From: Commensalibacter oyaizuii | GTDB lineage: Bacteria; Pseudomonadota; Alphaproteobacteria; Acetobacterales; Acetobacteraceae | Reading direction: 5' to 3' | Assembly: GCF_029953265.1 (NCBI RefSeq) | Contig: NZ_JASBAO010000001.1 | Location: 1,187,501-1,251,500, forward strand | DNA: 64,000 nucleotides | Notes under the pieces: model-generated | The model's input: only the letters and a program-made list of their open reading frames with translations | Database searches by the model: none | Told to the model about the DNA's origin: nothing | Shown: positions 26,772-35,059 of the stretch, piece by piece | Layout of the letters: every line of letters begins with the position of its first letter | Position numbering within the stretch: position 1 is the stretch's first letter | Translations under genes and position numbers: made by a program

Positions 26772-29700
26772 TTATTCCACTTCTTTCTTTGAAGCATCTT
26801 CAATCATGGGAACCTCTGCATTTGACTGTTCAGCGGTATCATTGTCAGAATCAAGGACCAAAGACTCATTACTTTCAAATGGTACTTTTAACTTTCTTAA
26901 CAATACCTTCCCAACATCTTGCAGATTTTCCTCTTTCATTAATTGTAACAATGAAATTTCACATCCCAAGGTATTACTAATTGCAATTTGCAGTTCAACC
27001 CCAACCAAGGAATCAATCCCAAGTTCAGTCAACCGCGTATTGCCATCAATACTATCTGGTGGGATTTGCAACGTTTTAGTCAGAATATCGATCAAATTTT
27101 TCACCACAAAAGGTAAACGTTCCTCTAATGGCAGAGCATTTAATTGACGCAACGCTTCAGTTTGTTCGTAAGAGGAATTACCAAGGGTTAATAACTCTTG
27201 ATAACGTCCCACTGAACGTGTCATTGGGAACACTCCAAACCATTTCGACCAATCAATATCCAATACACCCACACAAGGTTGATCAAATTTCCAAAGCAAG
27301 GAAATTGTTGCTAAGGCTTCTTTGATCGCAATAGGGGTTACACCAATTGTTTCAAAGTTTTTGGCAGCACGACTATCTTTTTGATACATCGCACCCCCAT
27401 CGATAGCCCCCCATTCAATGGCCAAACCAGGTAATCCCATTTGCTTGCGATATTTAGCCAATGCATCAAGGAAGAAGTTGGCAGAAACATAAGCAGCCTG
27501 TCCAATATTACCCAACAAGTTCGTTGCAGAAGAAAATAAAACAAAGTGATCCAAAGCCATATCTTTGGTTAATTCATGTAAATTCCATGCCCCTTGTGCT
27601 TTTGGCAAAATAACCTTGGCCAAACGATCATTATCAAGATTCTCAATCACGCCATCATCGATAACAGCCGCACAATGGAACACCCCTTTTAAAGGAACTT
27701 CCAATTGAACTGCTTGGTCGAAGACCTCTTTTAAGCTATCGTAATCAACAATGTCCGCCTTCATCTGATGTATTCGAACACCATGAGATTTAAGAATATT
27801 TAATCCCTCTTGAATAGCTTGATCATCCTCTTTTAAGGAGCGACCAACTAGGACCAAGTGTTTAGCACCAAGGGATACTAACCATTTTATTAGTTGTAAG
27901 CCCATCCCTCCATAAGCACCTGTAATCAGATAAGCAGCATCATTCCGAACCGTTGGTATTTCTTTTGGCAACGGATTGACCATCAAATCTGTCGTGTCAG
28001 AAAAATCAATAACAACCTTACCAATATGCTGTGCGGATGCCAGCAATCTGAATGCTTCTGTTGATTTAGCTACTGGCATCACCGTACAAGGCGGCATAAT
28101 AATTTCACGGTTCATGACATGTCGGGTAACCGTAGCCAAGATACGAATAATTTCTTGGGGACGTTGTGCCAACATGCGGTCACAATCCATAGAACGGAAC
28201 GTAATATTTTCGTTAAAGGCCTGCATTGGCAGCCATTTGCCTTCAACAATATCGCGTTTACCCACTTCAAAGAAATATCCAAAAGGTGCCACCAAATCCA
28301 AACTATGTTGTAACGCTTCCCCTGCCAAAGAGTTCAATACAATATCGACTCCTTTGCCATTGGTTACTTCTTTAACCCCGTCAACAAATTCAAGGCTACG
28401 GGAATTCCAAACATGTTCACACCCAATATCACGCAAATATTGACGTTTTTCTTCATTCCCTGCGGTGGCAAAAATGCGGGCTTTCCTCATTTTCGCAATC
28501 GAAATTGCAGCCAGACCCAAGCCGCCAGAACCGGCATGAACCAAAATCGTTTGCCCTTCCTGAATGTCGGCCACATCAATTAAAATATGATATGCAGTCG
28601 CATATACCGTTGGCATGGTTGATGCTTCTGCATCGGGGATTTCAAAAACCAATTCTTTACGAACACGTTCGATATCTTCTTCGGACAGATTGTAGCGATG
28701 TGCCTCACGAATGGTGGAATTTTTGTCCAAATGCATTGCGTAAGACGTTTCAACAGAAAGCGTTACGTGAGATGCCAAACAGTTTTTGGTGGAGATAATA
28801 ACGCGATCCCCAACACGATATCCTGCCTCTTCCGCCCCTTCACCAACAGCAACAATTCGAGTTGCTGCTTCCATACCCAAACCGTCTTGGTGGAAGGTGC
28901 CTTTTACAACCGCACGTGGCAATAACCCCATCACTTTTAGCAGATCTTTAAAGTTCAAAGAAGAAGTAACAACTTCTACTTCAATATGACCTGGGGGTGG
29001 TTTTTGACGTTCAAAGGTATCATAATGAATCTGATCCAACATTCCTGAACGACCAGGCATTAATCGATATCCAATATTCTTGTCTTGAATATCAGCAAAA
29101 GGAATTGGCTTAATTTCATCCTGATTTTTATAAGGAACCAAACGAGAAACAAAGCGTTGATCTTTTCTTAAGGCAACATCATCTTCAACATCGTCTGATA
29201 AAATTTCAGCTGCCAAGACAGGAATTTCCGTAACCGTTGCATCTCCATCGATATCCACCATTTTTAGCTTTAACTCTGGGCGTTCAAGTGAGAACACACG
29301 AACAAATCCACGTAAAGAAGCTTGATTTAAATGAGTAATATTTTCATCATCCAGAACTTTTTCAGCCCCGTTGGTGATAATGATACAACGTAAATTGTCG
29401 GTAATATCTTTATCTTCTAGTGCTGGCAGACCTTTGGATAAACATAGTAATTCTTGTACTAGTGTTAATCCAGTAACGTCTTTCTCACTGTCGGAACCGT
29501 CATGCAAATAGACCAACGCACGACATTTTTGAAGCCCTACGAATTCGAAGAATGCTCTATAATCTTCTTCATTTCCTTGACGAATGTTAAAGATATAATC
29601 TGATTCCTGACCAGATTTTTCCCCTAATTTCCCTTGGAAAATTGTCAGACCTTGGGATTCCAATTCAGCAATTAATGGAGGTGCTATCACATCATTGTCG

Positions 29701-32700
29701 GTAATTACGGCAATATTGGCAATTTCGCCTAATAATGGGGTAACCTCGGCACTTTTCCATTCATAACGATACAACCAACGTCCACGTTTAGCTTCTTTTT
29801 GCTTTTCATTGGCTAATTCTTTGACGGTCAACCCTTTGACCTTAACGACAGGTTCACCTTTTAAATTATATAAGTAAATGTCCCCAATAAATAGATCATC
29901 ATCTTTTCTGACATTGCACCCATAAGCATAAAGTTCCCCTTCATGTTTGCCATAGTACATGACCCGCTCAATTCCAACTGGTACAAATGTTGTATCAGCA
30001 ACCTGTTGCTCTTGTGCGCCAAGCAATCCAAACAGCTGAAACGCACCATCTAACAAGGTTGGGTGGATGTAATAATCATTAATCGTGTCTTGTTCAGATT
30101 CAGCAATCTTTAAATGCGCAAGGGCAACCCCATCACCGCGATATAATTTTTGGATGGTTTGAAAGGCTGGACCATATTGCAAACCATGCTCGCTTAACTG
30201 ACTGTAATAAAATTCAACGTCGACTTCATCAGTGATACGGGCTTTCAAAGCATCCAGATCTTCGTTAACATCCCCACCCCATGGCGAAGTACGACGCAAC
30301 AAGGCGCTGGCATATAAGTCCCAGTTCGGAGAATCATTTTCCGTACGTCCATAAACCAATAGACGTCCTGTTAACTCATCTACGCTCCAAGTCATATAGG
30401 GATAAAAATGACCATCAATGACCATCGCTTTTTTAAGTTGCAAGTCTTCGACAATCGTGGGTTCTTGCATCTCTTTTGGTGCATTTATTGCTAATTGCGC
30501 ATGCGCTGCAATGGCTGCCTCAACATAAGCAGCACCAGGCAGCACCATCATCCCTTCAATTTTATGATCGGGTAACCAAGGCAAGAAATTAACATTTAAT
30601 TCCGATAACCAACCCCGTGATGCAGACCAATCCACATCCCCCAATACTGGATTTAACCTTAAGGCCATACGTCTTTGGTTAGAATGTTTACTTTCACCAA
30701 AATAAGCCTCTCTTGCCCAGCGATAAAATGGCAAATCAACGCGTTTACCACCACTGATTTTATTCCAATCCAGATCCAAACCAACAGCAGATAAACAAGC
30801 CAAAGACTTGACCAATGCTTTTTCTTCTGGTTCGGAACGATGCAGAGTATAAGCAGTGCCAACAGAAATATTTAATGTTGCAGCACATTCTTTCACCGAT
30901 GCGGATAAAACTGGATGGGGCCCTATTTCTAAAAATAAAGAATAAGAATCATGCATCATGTTTGAAACGGCTTCAGCAAATAAAACCGTTTGACGTAAGT
31001 TCCGATACCAGTAATTTGCATCATGAAAGAACGTATCATCACAAATATGCCCAGTAACAGATGAATAAAGCGGGATTTTGGGCATTTGTGGTTGAATGTT
31101 TTTAACCGCTTCCTCAAATTGATCACGAATTTCGGTCATAATTGGATTATGATAGGCCAATTCAACTTTTAGAAAACGGTTAAATTCTGAACGTTTCTCA
31201 AGTTCAGCAGCAATTTTTTCAAGATTTTCTTTGGTCCCAGAAAGGGTAAAAGAACGTGGGCTATTGATTGCCGCAACGGCAACATCGCCTTCGTAATCTT
31301 TAATTAAATCCGCAGCTGCTGAAGGAGGCATACCCACAGCCAACATTGATCCACGACCAGCAAAAGTTTGTTGCAAACGACTGCGATGATAAATCACTGT
31401 TGTCGCGTCTTTTATGCTTAATGCCCCAGCAACATAAGCAGCAGCAGCCTCACCAACGCTATGTCCAACGATTGCAGCAGGGCGAATATTATAAAGTTTT
31501 AGTGCCTCTGCCAAACAAACTTGGATTGTAAAAATTGCAGGCTGGGCAACAGCAGTTTCATGAATACGGGATTCTGCTTCGGCTTTCTGCATTTCTGCCA
31601 ACACAGACCATCCAGACAGTTCTTTGAAGTAATGGTCTATTTCTTTAGCAATTGCTAAACATTCTGCAGGACCATGTTTTAACAACCATTGTCCCATGCC
31701 CCACCATTGAGGACCCATGCCTGAAAAAACAAAAGCAGGCTGTGTCTGTGTTTTAATTTGTTGTTGCCCAACGATTACGTCGGGATTAGGTTTATCTTGA
31801 GCAAAATCTTCTAGTTTTTGAGCGATTTCGGCTTTACTTTTACCAAAAGCAACTAAGTGCCTTTGGAAAAAAGAACGATATTTACCAACAGAATAACAAA
31901 TATCCCCCAGTGATGGTCCATTTTCCTGTCTTAAAAACTCAGCATAAGCTTCTGCCATTAACTTTAACGAAGGTTGTTGTTTGGTCGACAGCGATAAAAT
32001 ATACTGATCAGAAGGCAGATTTACATAATCAGAAGAAATTTCTGGCGTAGATTCTTCTATACGGGGGGCACGTAAAATGGCGTTTGCATTAGATCCACCA
32101 TATCCAAAAGAATTAACCGCAACGTATAAATCTTTTGCCGTCGTTGTTAACGGAACGGTTTCATCTTGTACTAATCGTAAATTCATCTCGTCAAAGGGAA
32201 TACTAGGATTAGGTTCTTTTAAATTAGCTTGAGGGGGAACAGCTTTGTGTTCTAGGCACAAACAGGCCTTAATCAGCCCTGCCACCCCTGCCGCAGCCTC
32301 TAGATGCCCAATATTAGCCTTTACCGATCCAATAATAACAGGGTCTTGCTTTGTGCGACTTTTACCAATTGTGTTTGAAATTGCTTGGGCCTCTAGTGGA
32401 TCACCAACAGGCGTTCCTGTACCATGAGCTTCAACATAAGCAATATCTTTTAGATTAATCCCTGCTTGTTCAGCAACACTGCGGATTAATTTTTCTTGTG
32501 CAACAGCACTAGGAACCGTAATTCCTTCATTATGACCATCTTGGTTAATACCAATACCACTAATCACCGCGTGGATTTTATCACCGTCTTGTACTGCATC
32601 TTCTAAACGTTTTAAAAGAATAATACCACATCCCTCACCACGACCATATCCATCAGCAGCAGCATCGAAGCTTTTACTTTTACCATCTTCAGCCATAAAA

Positions 32701-33389
32701 CGTGCTTTGGCAACCAATGCACCAGATTGGGGAATCAACATAATATTGATGCCCCCAGCCATTGCCATATCACTGTCACCATTTCTAAGGCTTTGGCAAG
32801 CCAAGTGAATAGCTGTTAAGGAAGATGAACAAGCCGTATCCAGCGCCAAAGATGGGCCACAAAAATCAAAGAAATAAGATAACCGTGCGGAAATCATGGT
32901 TGTCGATGCAGTCGTGGCCAAGAAATTTGTTTCAACGTTCCCCTCACTGGCATAAGGGCTGGATTGCATAATCAGCCAATCGGTTGCAAAAATCCCAACG
33001 AACACCCCTACCTTTTTACCCGCATATTTAGCAGCGACCAATCCCCCTTCTTCCATTGCCTCCCAGGCGACTTCTAGCAAAATACGTTGTTGAGGATCAC
33101 ATTGCACTGCTTCTTTGGGTGACATTCCAAAAAATAAGGGCTCGAATTCATCAATAGGCTGCGTTAAAAAACTCCCATTCATGAAAAAGCTTTTGGCGAT
33201 AGTGGCATTATCTTTATCGTAAACAGCCCTCCAATTCCAACGCGAAGGCAAAATAGGACTAACAGTTTCTTTTTTCCCGCAAATGGCGGTCCAAAAACTA
33301 TCTAAATCGACAATGCCACCAGGGAATCTACACCCAATACCAATAATAGCAATTTCACCAGAATATTTCTTATTATCTAACACTTGCAT
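26772..33389 (-). CDS. Type I polyketide synthase, KS-AT-DH-ER-KR-ACP
   Basis: This is a single-module, fully reducing iterative-type synthase of 2205 residues. Ketosynthase: active Cys187 in LDTACSSSL, with His in VEAHGTGTPVGDP and NIGHLEAAAG. Acyltransferase: Ser644 in GHSVGE, with VELAYHNPIM in place of the usual HAFH or YASH specificity motif. Dehydratase: His942 in HKIEGMMVLP. Enoylreductase (~1460-1790): VHAGSGGLGLAAIS. Ketoreductase (~1815-2000): LITGAYGGMGLQL and a VIDD motif (B-type), with the catalytic Tyr in GQAAYVSAN. ACP: Ser2127 in ELGIDSLVGVEL. The 1200-1440 region looks like the structural half of the ketoreductase and not a methyltransferase. There is no thioesterase. All key residues are present, so it should make a saturated chain from an acyl starter given by the neighbouring FAAL. 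Confidence 0.95.
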   Translation of the reverse strand: MQVLDNKKYSGEIAIIGIGCRFPGGIVDLDSFWTAICGKKETVSPILPSRWNWRAVYDKDNATIAKSFFMNGSFLTQPIDEFEPLFFGMSPKEAVQCDPQQRILLEVAWEAMEEGGLVAAKYAGKKVGVFVGIFATDWLIMQSSPYASEGNVETNFLATTASTTMISARLSYFFDFCGPSLALDTACSSSLTAIHLACQSLRNGDSDMAMAGGINIMLIPQSGALVAKARFMAEDGKSKSFDAAADGYGRGEGCGIILLKRLEDAVQDGDKIHAVISGIGINQDGHNEGITVPSAVAQEKLIRSVAEQAGINLKDIAYVEAHGTGTPVGDPLEAQAISNTIGKSRTKQDPVIIGSVKANIGHLEAAAGVAGLIKACLCLEHKAVPPQANLKEPNPSIPFDEMNLRLVQDETVPLTTTAKDLYVAVNSFGYGGSNANAILRAPRIEESTPEISSDYVNLPSDQYILSLSTKQQPSLKLMAEAYAEFLRQENGPSLGDICYSVGKYRSFFQRHLVAFGKSKAEIAQKLEDFAQDKPNPDVIVGQQQIKTQTQPAFVFSGMGPQWWGMGQWLLKHGPAECLAIAKEIDHYFKELSGWSVLAEMQKAEAESRIHETAVAQPAIFTIQVCLAEALKLYNIRPAAIVGHSVGEAAAAYVAGALSIKDATTVIYHRSRLQQTFAGRGSMLAVGMPPSAAADLIKDYEGDVAVAAINSPRSFTLSGTKENLEKIAAELEKRSEFNRFLKVELAYHNPIMTEIRDQFEEAVKNIQPQMPKIPLYSSVTGHICDDTFFHDANYWYRNLRQTVLFAEAVSNMMHDSYSLFLEIGPHPVLSASVKECAATLNISVGTAYTLHRSEPEEKALVKSLACLSAVGLDLDWNKISGGKRVDLPFYRWAREAYFGESKHSNQRRMALRLNPVLGDVDWSASRGWLSELNVNFLPWLPDHKIEGMMVLPGAAYVEAAIAAHAQLAINAPKEMQEPTIVEDLQLKKAMVIDGHFYPYMTWSVDELTGRLLVYGRTENDSPNWDLYASALLRRTSPWGGDVNEDLDALKARITDEVDVEFYYSQLSEHGLQYGPAFQTIQKLYRGDGVALAHLKIAESEQDTINDYYIHPTLLDGAFQLFGLLGAQEQQVADTTFVPVGIERVMYYGKHEGELYAYGCNVRKDDDLFIGDIYLYNLKGEPVVKVKGLTVKELANEKQKEAKRGRWLYRYEWKSAEVTPLLGEIANIAVITDNDVIAPPLIAELESQGLTIFQGKLGEKSGQESDYIFNIRQGNEEDYRAFFEFVGLQKCRALVYLHDGSDSEKDVTGLTLVQELLCLSKGLPALEDKDITDNLRCIIITNGAEKVLDDENITHLNQASLRGFVRVFSLERPELKLKMVDIDGDATVTEIPVLAAEILSDDVEDDVALRKDQRFVSRLVPYKNQDEIKPIPFADIQDKNIGYRLMPGRSGMLDQIHYDTFERQKPPPGHIEVEVVTSSLNFKDLLKVMGLLPRAVVKGTFHQDGLGMEAATRIVAVGEGAEEAGYRVGDRVIISTKNCLASHVTLSVETSYAMHLDKNSTIREAHRYNLSEEDIERVRKELVFEIPDAEASTMPTVYATAYHILIDVADIQEGQTILVHAGSGGLGLAAISIAKMRKARIFATAGNEEKRQYLRDIGCEHVWNSRSLEFVDGVKEVTNGKGVDIVLNSLAGEALQHSLDLVAPFGYFFEVGKRDIVEGKWLPMQAFNENITFRSMDCDRMLAQRPQEIIRILATVTRHVMNREIIMPPCTVMPVAKSTEAFRLLASAQHIGKVVIDFSDTTDLMVNPLPKEIPTVRNDAAYLITGAYGGMGLQLIKWLVSLGAKHLVLVGRSLKEDDQAIQEGLNILKSHGVRIHQMKADIVDYDSLKEVFDQAVQLEVPLKGVFHCAAVIDDGVIENLDNDRLAKVILPKAQGAWNLHELTKDMALDHFVLFSSATNLLGNIGQAAYVSANFFLDALAKYRKQMGLPGLAIEWGAIDGGAMYQKDSRAAKNFETIGVTPIAIKEALATISLLWKFDQPCVGVLDIDWSKWFGVFPMTRSVGRYQELLTLGNSSYEQTEALRQLNALPLEERLPFVVKNLIDILTKTLQIPPDSIDGNTRLTELGIDSLVGVELQIAISNTLGCEISLLQLMKEENLQDVGKVLLRKLKVPFESNESLVLDSDNDTAEQSNAEVPMIEDASKKEVE

Positions 33390-33467
33390 GAATCTCTCTA
33401 AAACATAATTTATGCTGGGCTTGCACGTCGCTAAACCACTTGCATCCTAATTATTGGACAACCTTAA

Positions 33468-34952
33468 TTAATTTTTTTTATTTGCTGCTGAATATTGTTG
33501 CACGGCAACCAAACTTAACTGATACCTTAATACTCGATCTACCGTATCCCTCGGGATATAATCCACCCACATTGCGCGAACATTAGGCAAATTATGAAAT
33601 TCGGACTGTAAGGCTTCACTGACCTTATCAACGTCAAAATTTGCATCGCGAACAATCGCCACCCACGGCTCTTGGATACCATCATGATCTGGCATGGAAA
33701 ATAATGCCGCATCTTTTACCCCTGGAACAGCCTGAATGATCCGATCAATCTTGTGAGCATAGAATTTATCACCACCAAAATTATACAATTCATCGGCACG
33801 TCCAAAGATACGCAAGCACCCTCTTTCATCCAAGATCCCTAAATCACCTGGGAAAAACCAACCATCCCTAAATTGCTTACGTGTTGCTTCTTCATCATGG
33901 TAAAAGCCATTTACCAATTCAGAACTTCGAATACAGATGTTACCAATCTCACCAAAAGGTAAATCGTGTCCTTCGTCATCAACAATACGTAAGTCAACCC
34001 AAGGTAATACCCAACCTGCCATATCATCATGCGACATTTGTTCAACACGCGCTCCAGCAACAATGCCACACTCACTGGTTACGTATAGAACACGCATATG
34101 TTTGGTTAATTTTTGGCGAACCTCTTCACGTAATGCATTAGAAAAATATCCTGCAGAGACAATTAATCTTAACCCACTAACAGGAGGGACATCAGTTGGA
34201 AGATTGTTAACAATTGCCTGCAATTGCGAAGGAGAAATAATCATTAAGGAAGGTTTTAACATTGCAATTGCAGCTGGGTATTGTTCTCGGTCCACCATGA
34301 TCACAGAACCACAAACATACCAAATACTGACTGCAGACAAAAATCCATGTATGCTACCAAACCCAAGGGTTGGTAATAAACAATGATATCGTGCTGCGTC
34401 CTCTGTCTCTGCCCACTCAATATATTCTTGATGTGCCAATCGAATAACAGAAGCCTCAATCATTGAAGCTGTGAAATCAACTCGATGCTTATCTTCAGAT
34501 GTCCCTGATGCTATTGCTACACGAACAATTCGATTTTTGTCCAATATTAACCGTATAGGTTTAACTTCTGGACCTTTGATAACCTCAGAATACCATTCGA
34601 GATCTAACACCAAAACTTGTGCCTGTGTCTCAACATCAAACAAGGCATCGCTAATAATCAAATCTGGTTTTAAAACAGCAACTTCTTTTGCTGCAACAAA
34701 ACTATCATCAGAAACAGAGGCTGTTGCAACACCGATACGACTTAACGCCATTAAAAACATCCAATGCGGATGAATCTGTTGATAAGAAACAGCCACAATT
34801 TTAGGTAGTGGATTAAGCTTATCTAACAAAGCCTGTGCTAATCGGTTAATATCAGCATCCATTTTCGAAAACGTCACAGAACCATCAAATGAAAGCAAAG
34901 CAACCTTTTCGGGTGCTATTCTTGCTACATGTTCTATAAACCGATCATACAT
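33468..34952 (-). CDS. AMP-ligase (ANL) family protein with degenerate catalytic motifs
   Basis: The 494-residue protein has the overall fold of acyl-CoA synthetases and adenylation domains. It has an N-terminal lobe from residue 1, VRVAIASGTSEDKHRVDF at the ATP-loop position, and VLYVTSECGIVAGA at the adenine-binding motif. WFFPGDLGILDERGCLRIFGRADE is well kept at the hinge. The ATP loop lacks the usual SGTTGxPK pattern. The C-terminal motif that normally holds the catalytic Lys (PxTxxGKIxR) reads PRDTVDRVLR, with Arg in place of Lys. It may therefore be inactive as a ligase, catalyse only part of the reaction, or have shifted substrate. It leads the operon and is 78 bases upstream of the polyketide synthase. 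Confidence 0.82.
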   Translation of the reverse strand: MYDRFIEHVARIAPEKVALLSFDGSVTFSKMDADINRLAQALLDKLNPLPKIVAVSYQQIHPHWMFLMALSRIGVATASVSDDSFVAAKEVAVLKPDLIISDALFDVETQAQVLVLDLEWYSEVIKGPEVKPIRLILDKNRIVRVAIASGTSEDKHRVDFTASMIEASVIRLAHQEYIEWAETEDAARYHCLLPTLGFGSIHGFLSAVSIWYVCGSVIMVDREQYPAAIAMLKPSLMIISPSQLQAIVNNLPTDVPPVSGLRLIVSAGYFSNALREEVRQKLTKHMRVLYVTSECGIVAGARVEQMSHDDMAGWVLPWVDLRIVDDEGHDLPFGEIGNICIRSSELVNGFYHDEEATRKQFRDGWFFPGDLGILDERGCLRIFGRADELYNFGGDKFYAHKIDRIIQAVPGVKDAALFSMPDHDGIQEPWVAIVRDANFDVDKVSEALQSEFHNLPNVRAMWVDYIPRDTVDRVLRYQLSLVAVQQYSAANKKN

Positions 34953-34977
34953 AAATCGATCTCCACCTTGTAAAATA

Positions 34978-35015
34978 AAACTTTCCTTCTCTTTATATAT
35001 AGAGAAGGAAAGTTT
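34978..35015. terminator. Strong hairpin between the repeat-Hint gene and the polyketide operon
   Basis: AAACTTTCCTTCTCT (34978-34992) pairs perfectly with AGAGAAGGAAAGTTT (35001-35015), a 15-bp stem with an eight-base loop. On the minus strand it follows the repeat-Hint gene stop at 35060 and is trailed by TATTTTA. It likely ends that transcript, so the polyketide operon would need its own promoter in the ~25 bases before 34952 or rely on read-through. Confidence 0.75.
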
Positions 35016-35059
35016 ATTTTTTATAGGGTTACACTATTATTTTGAAAAAATAATTGGAA

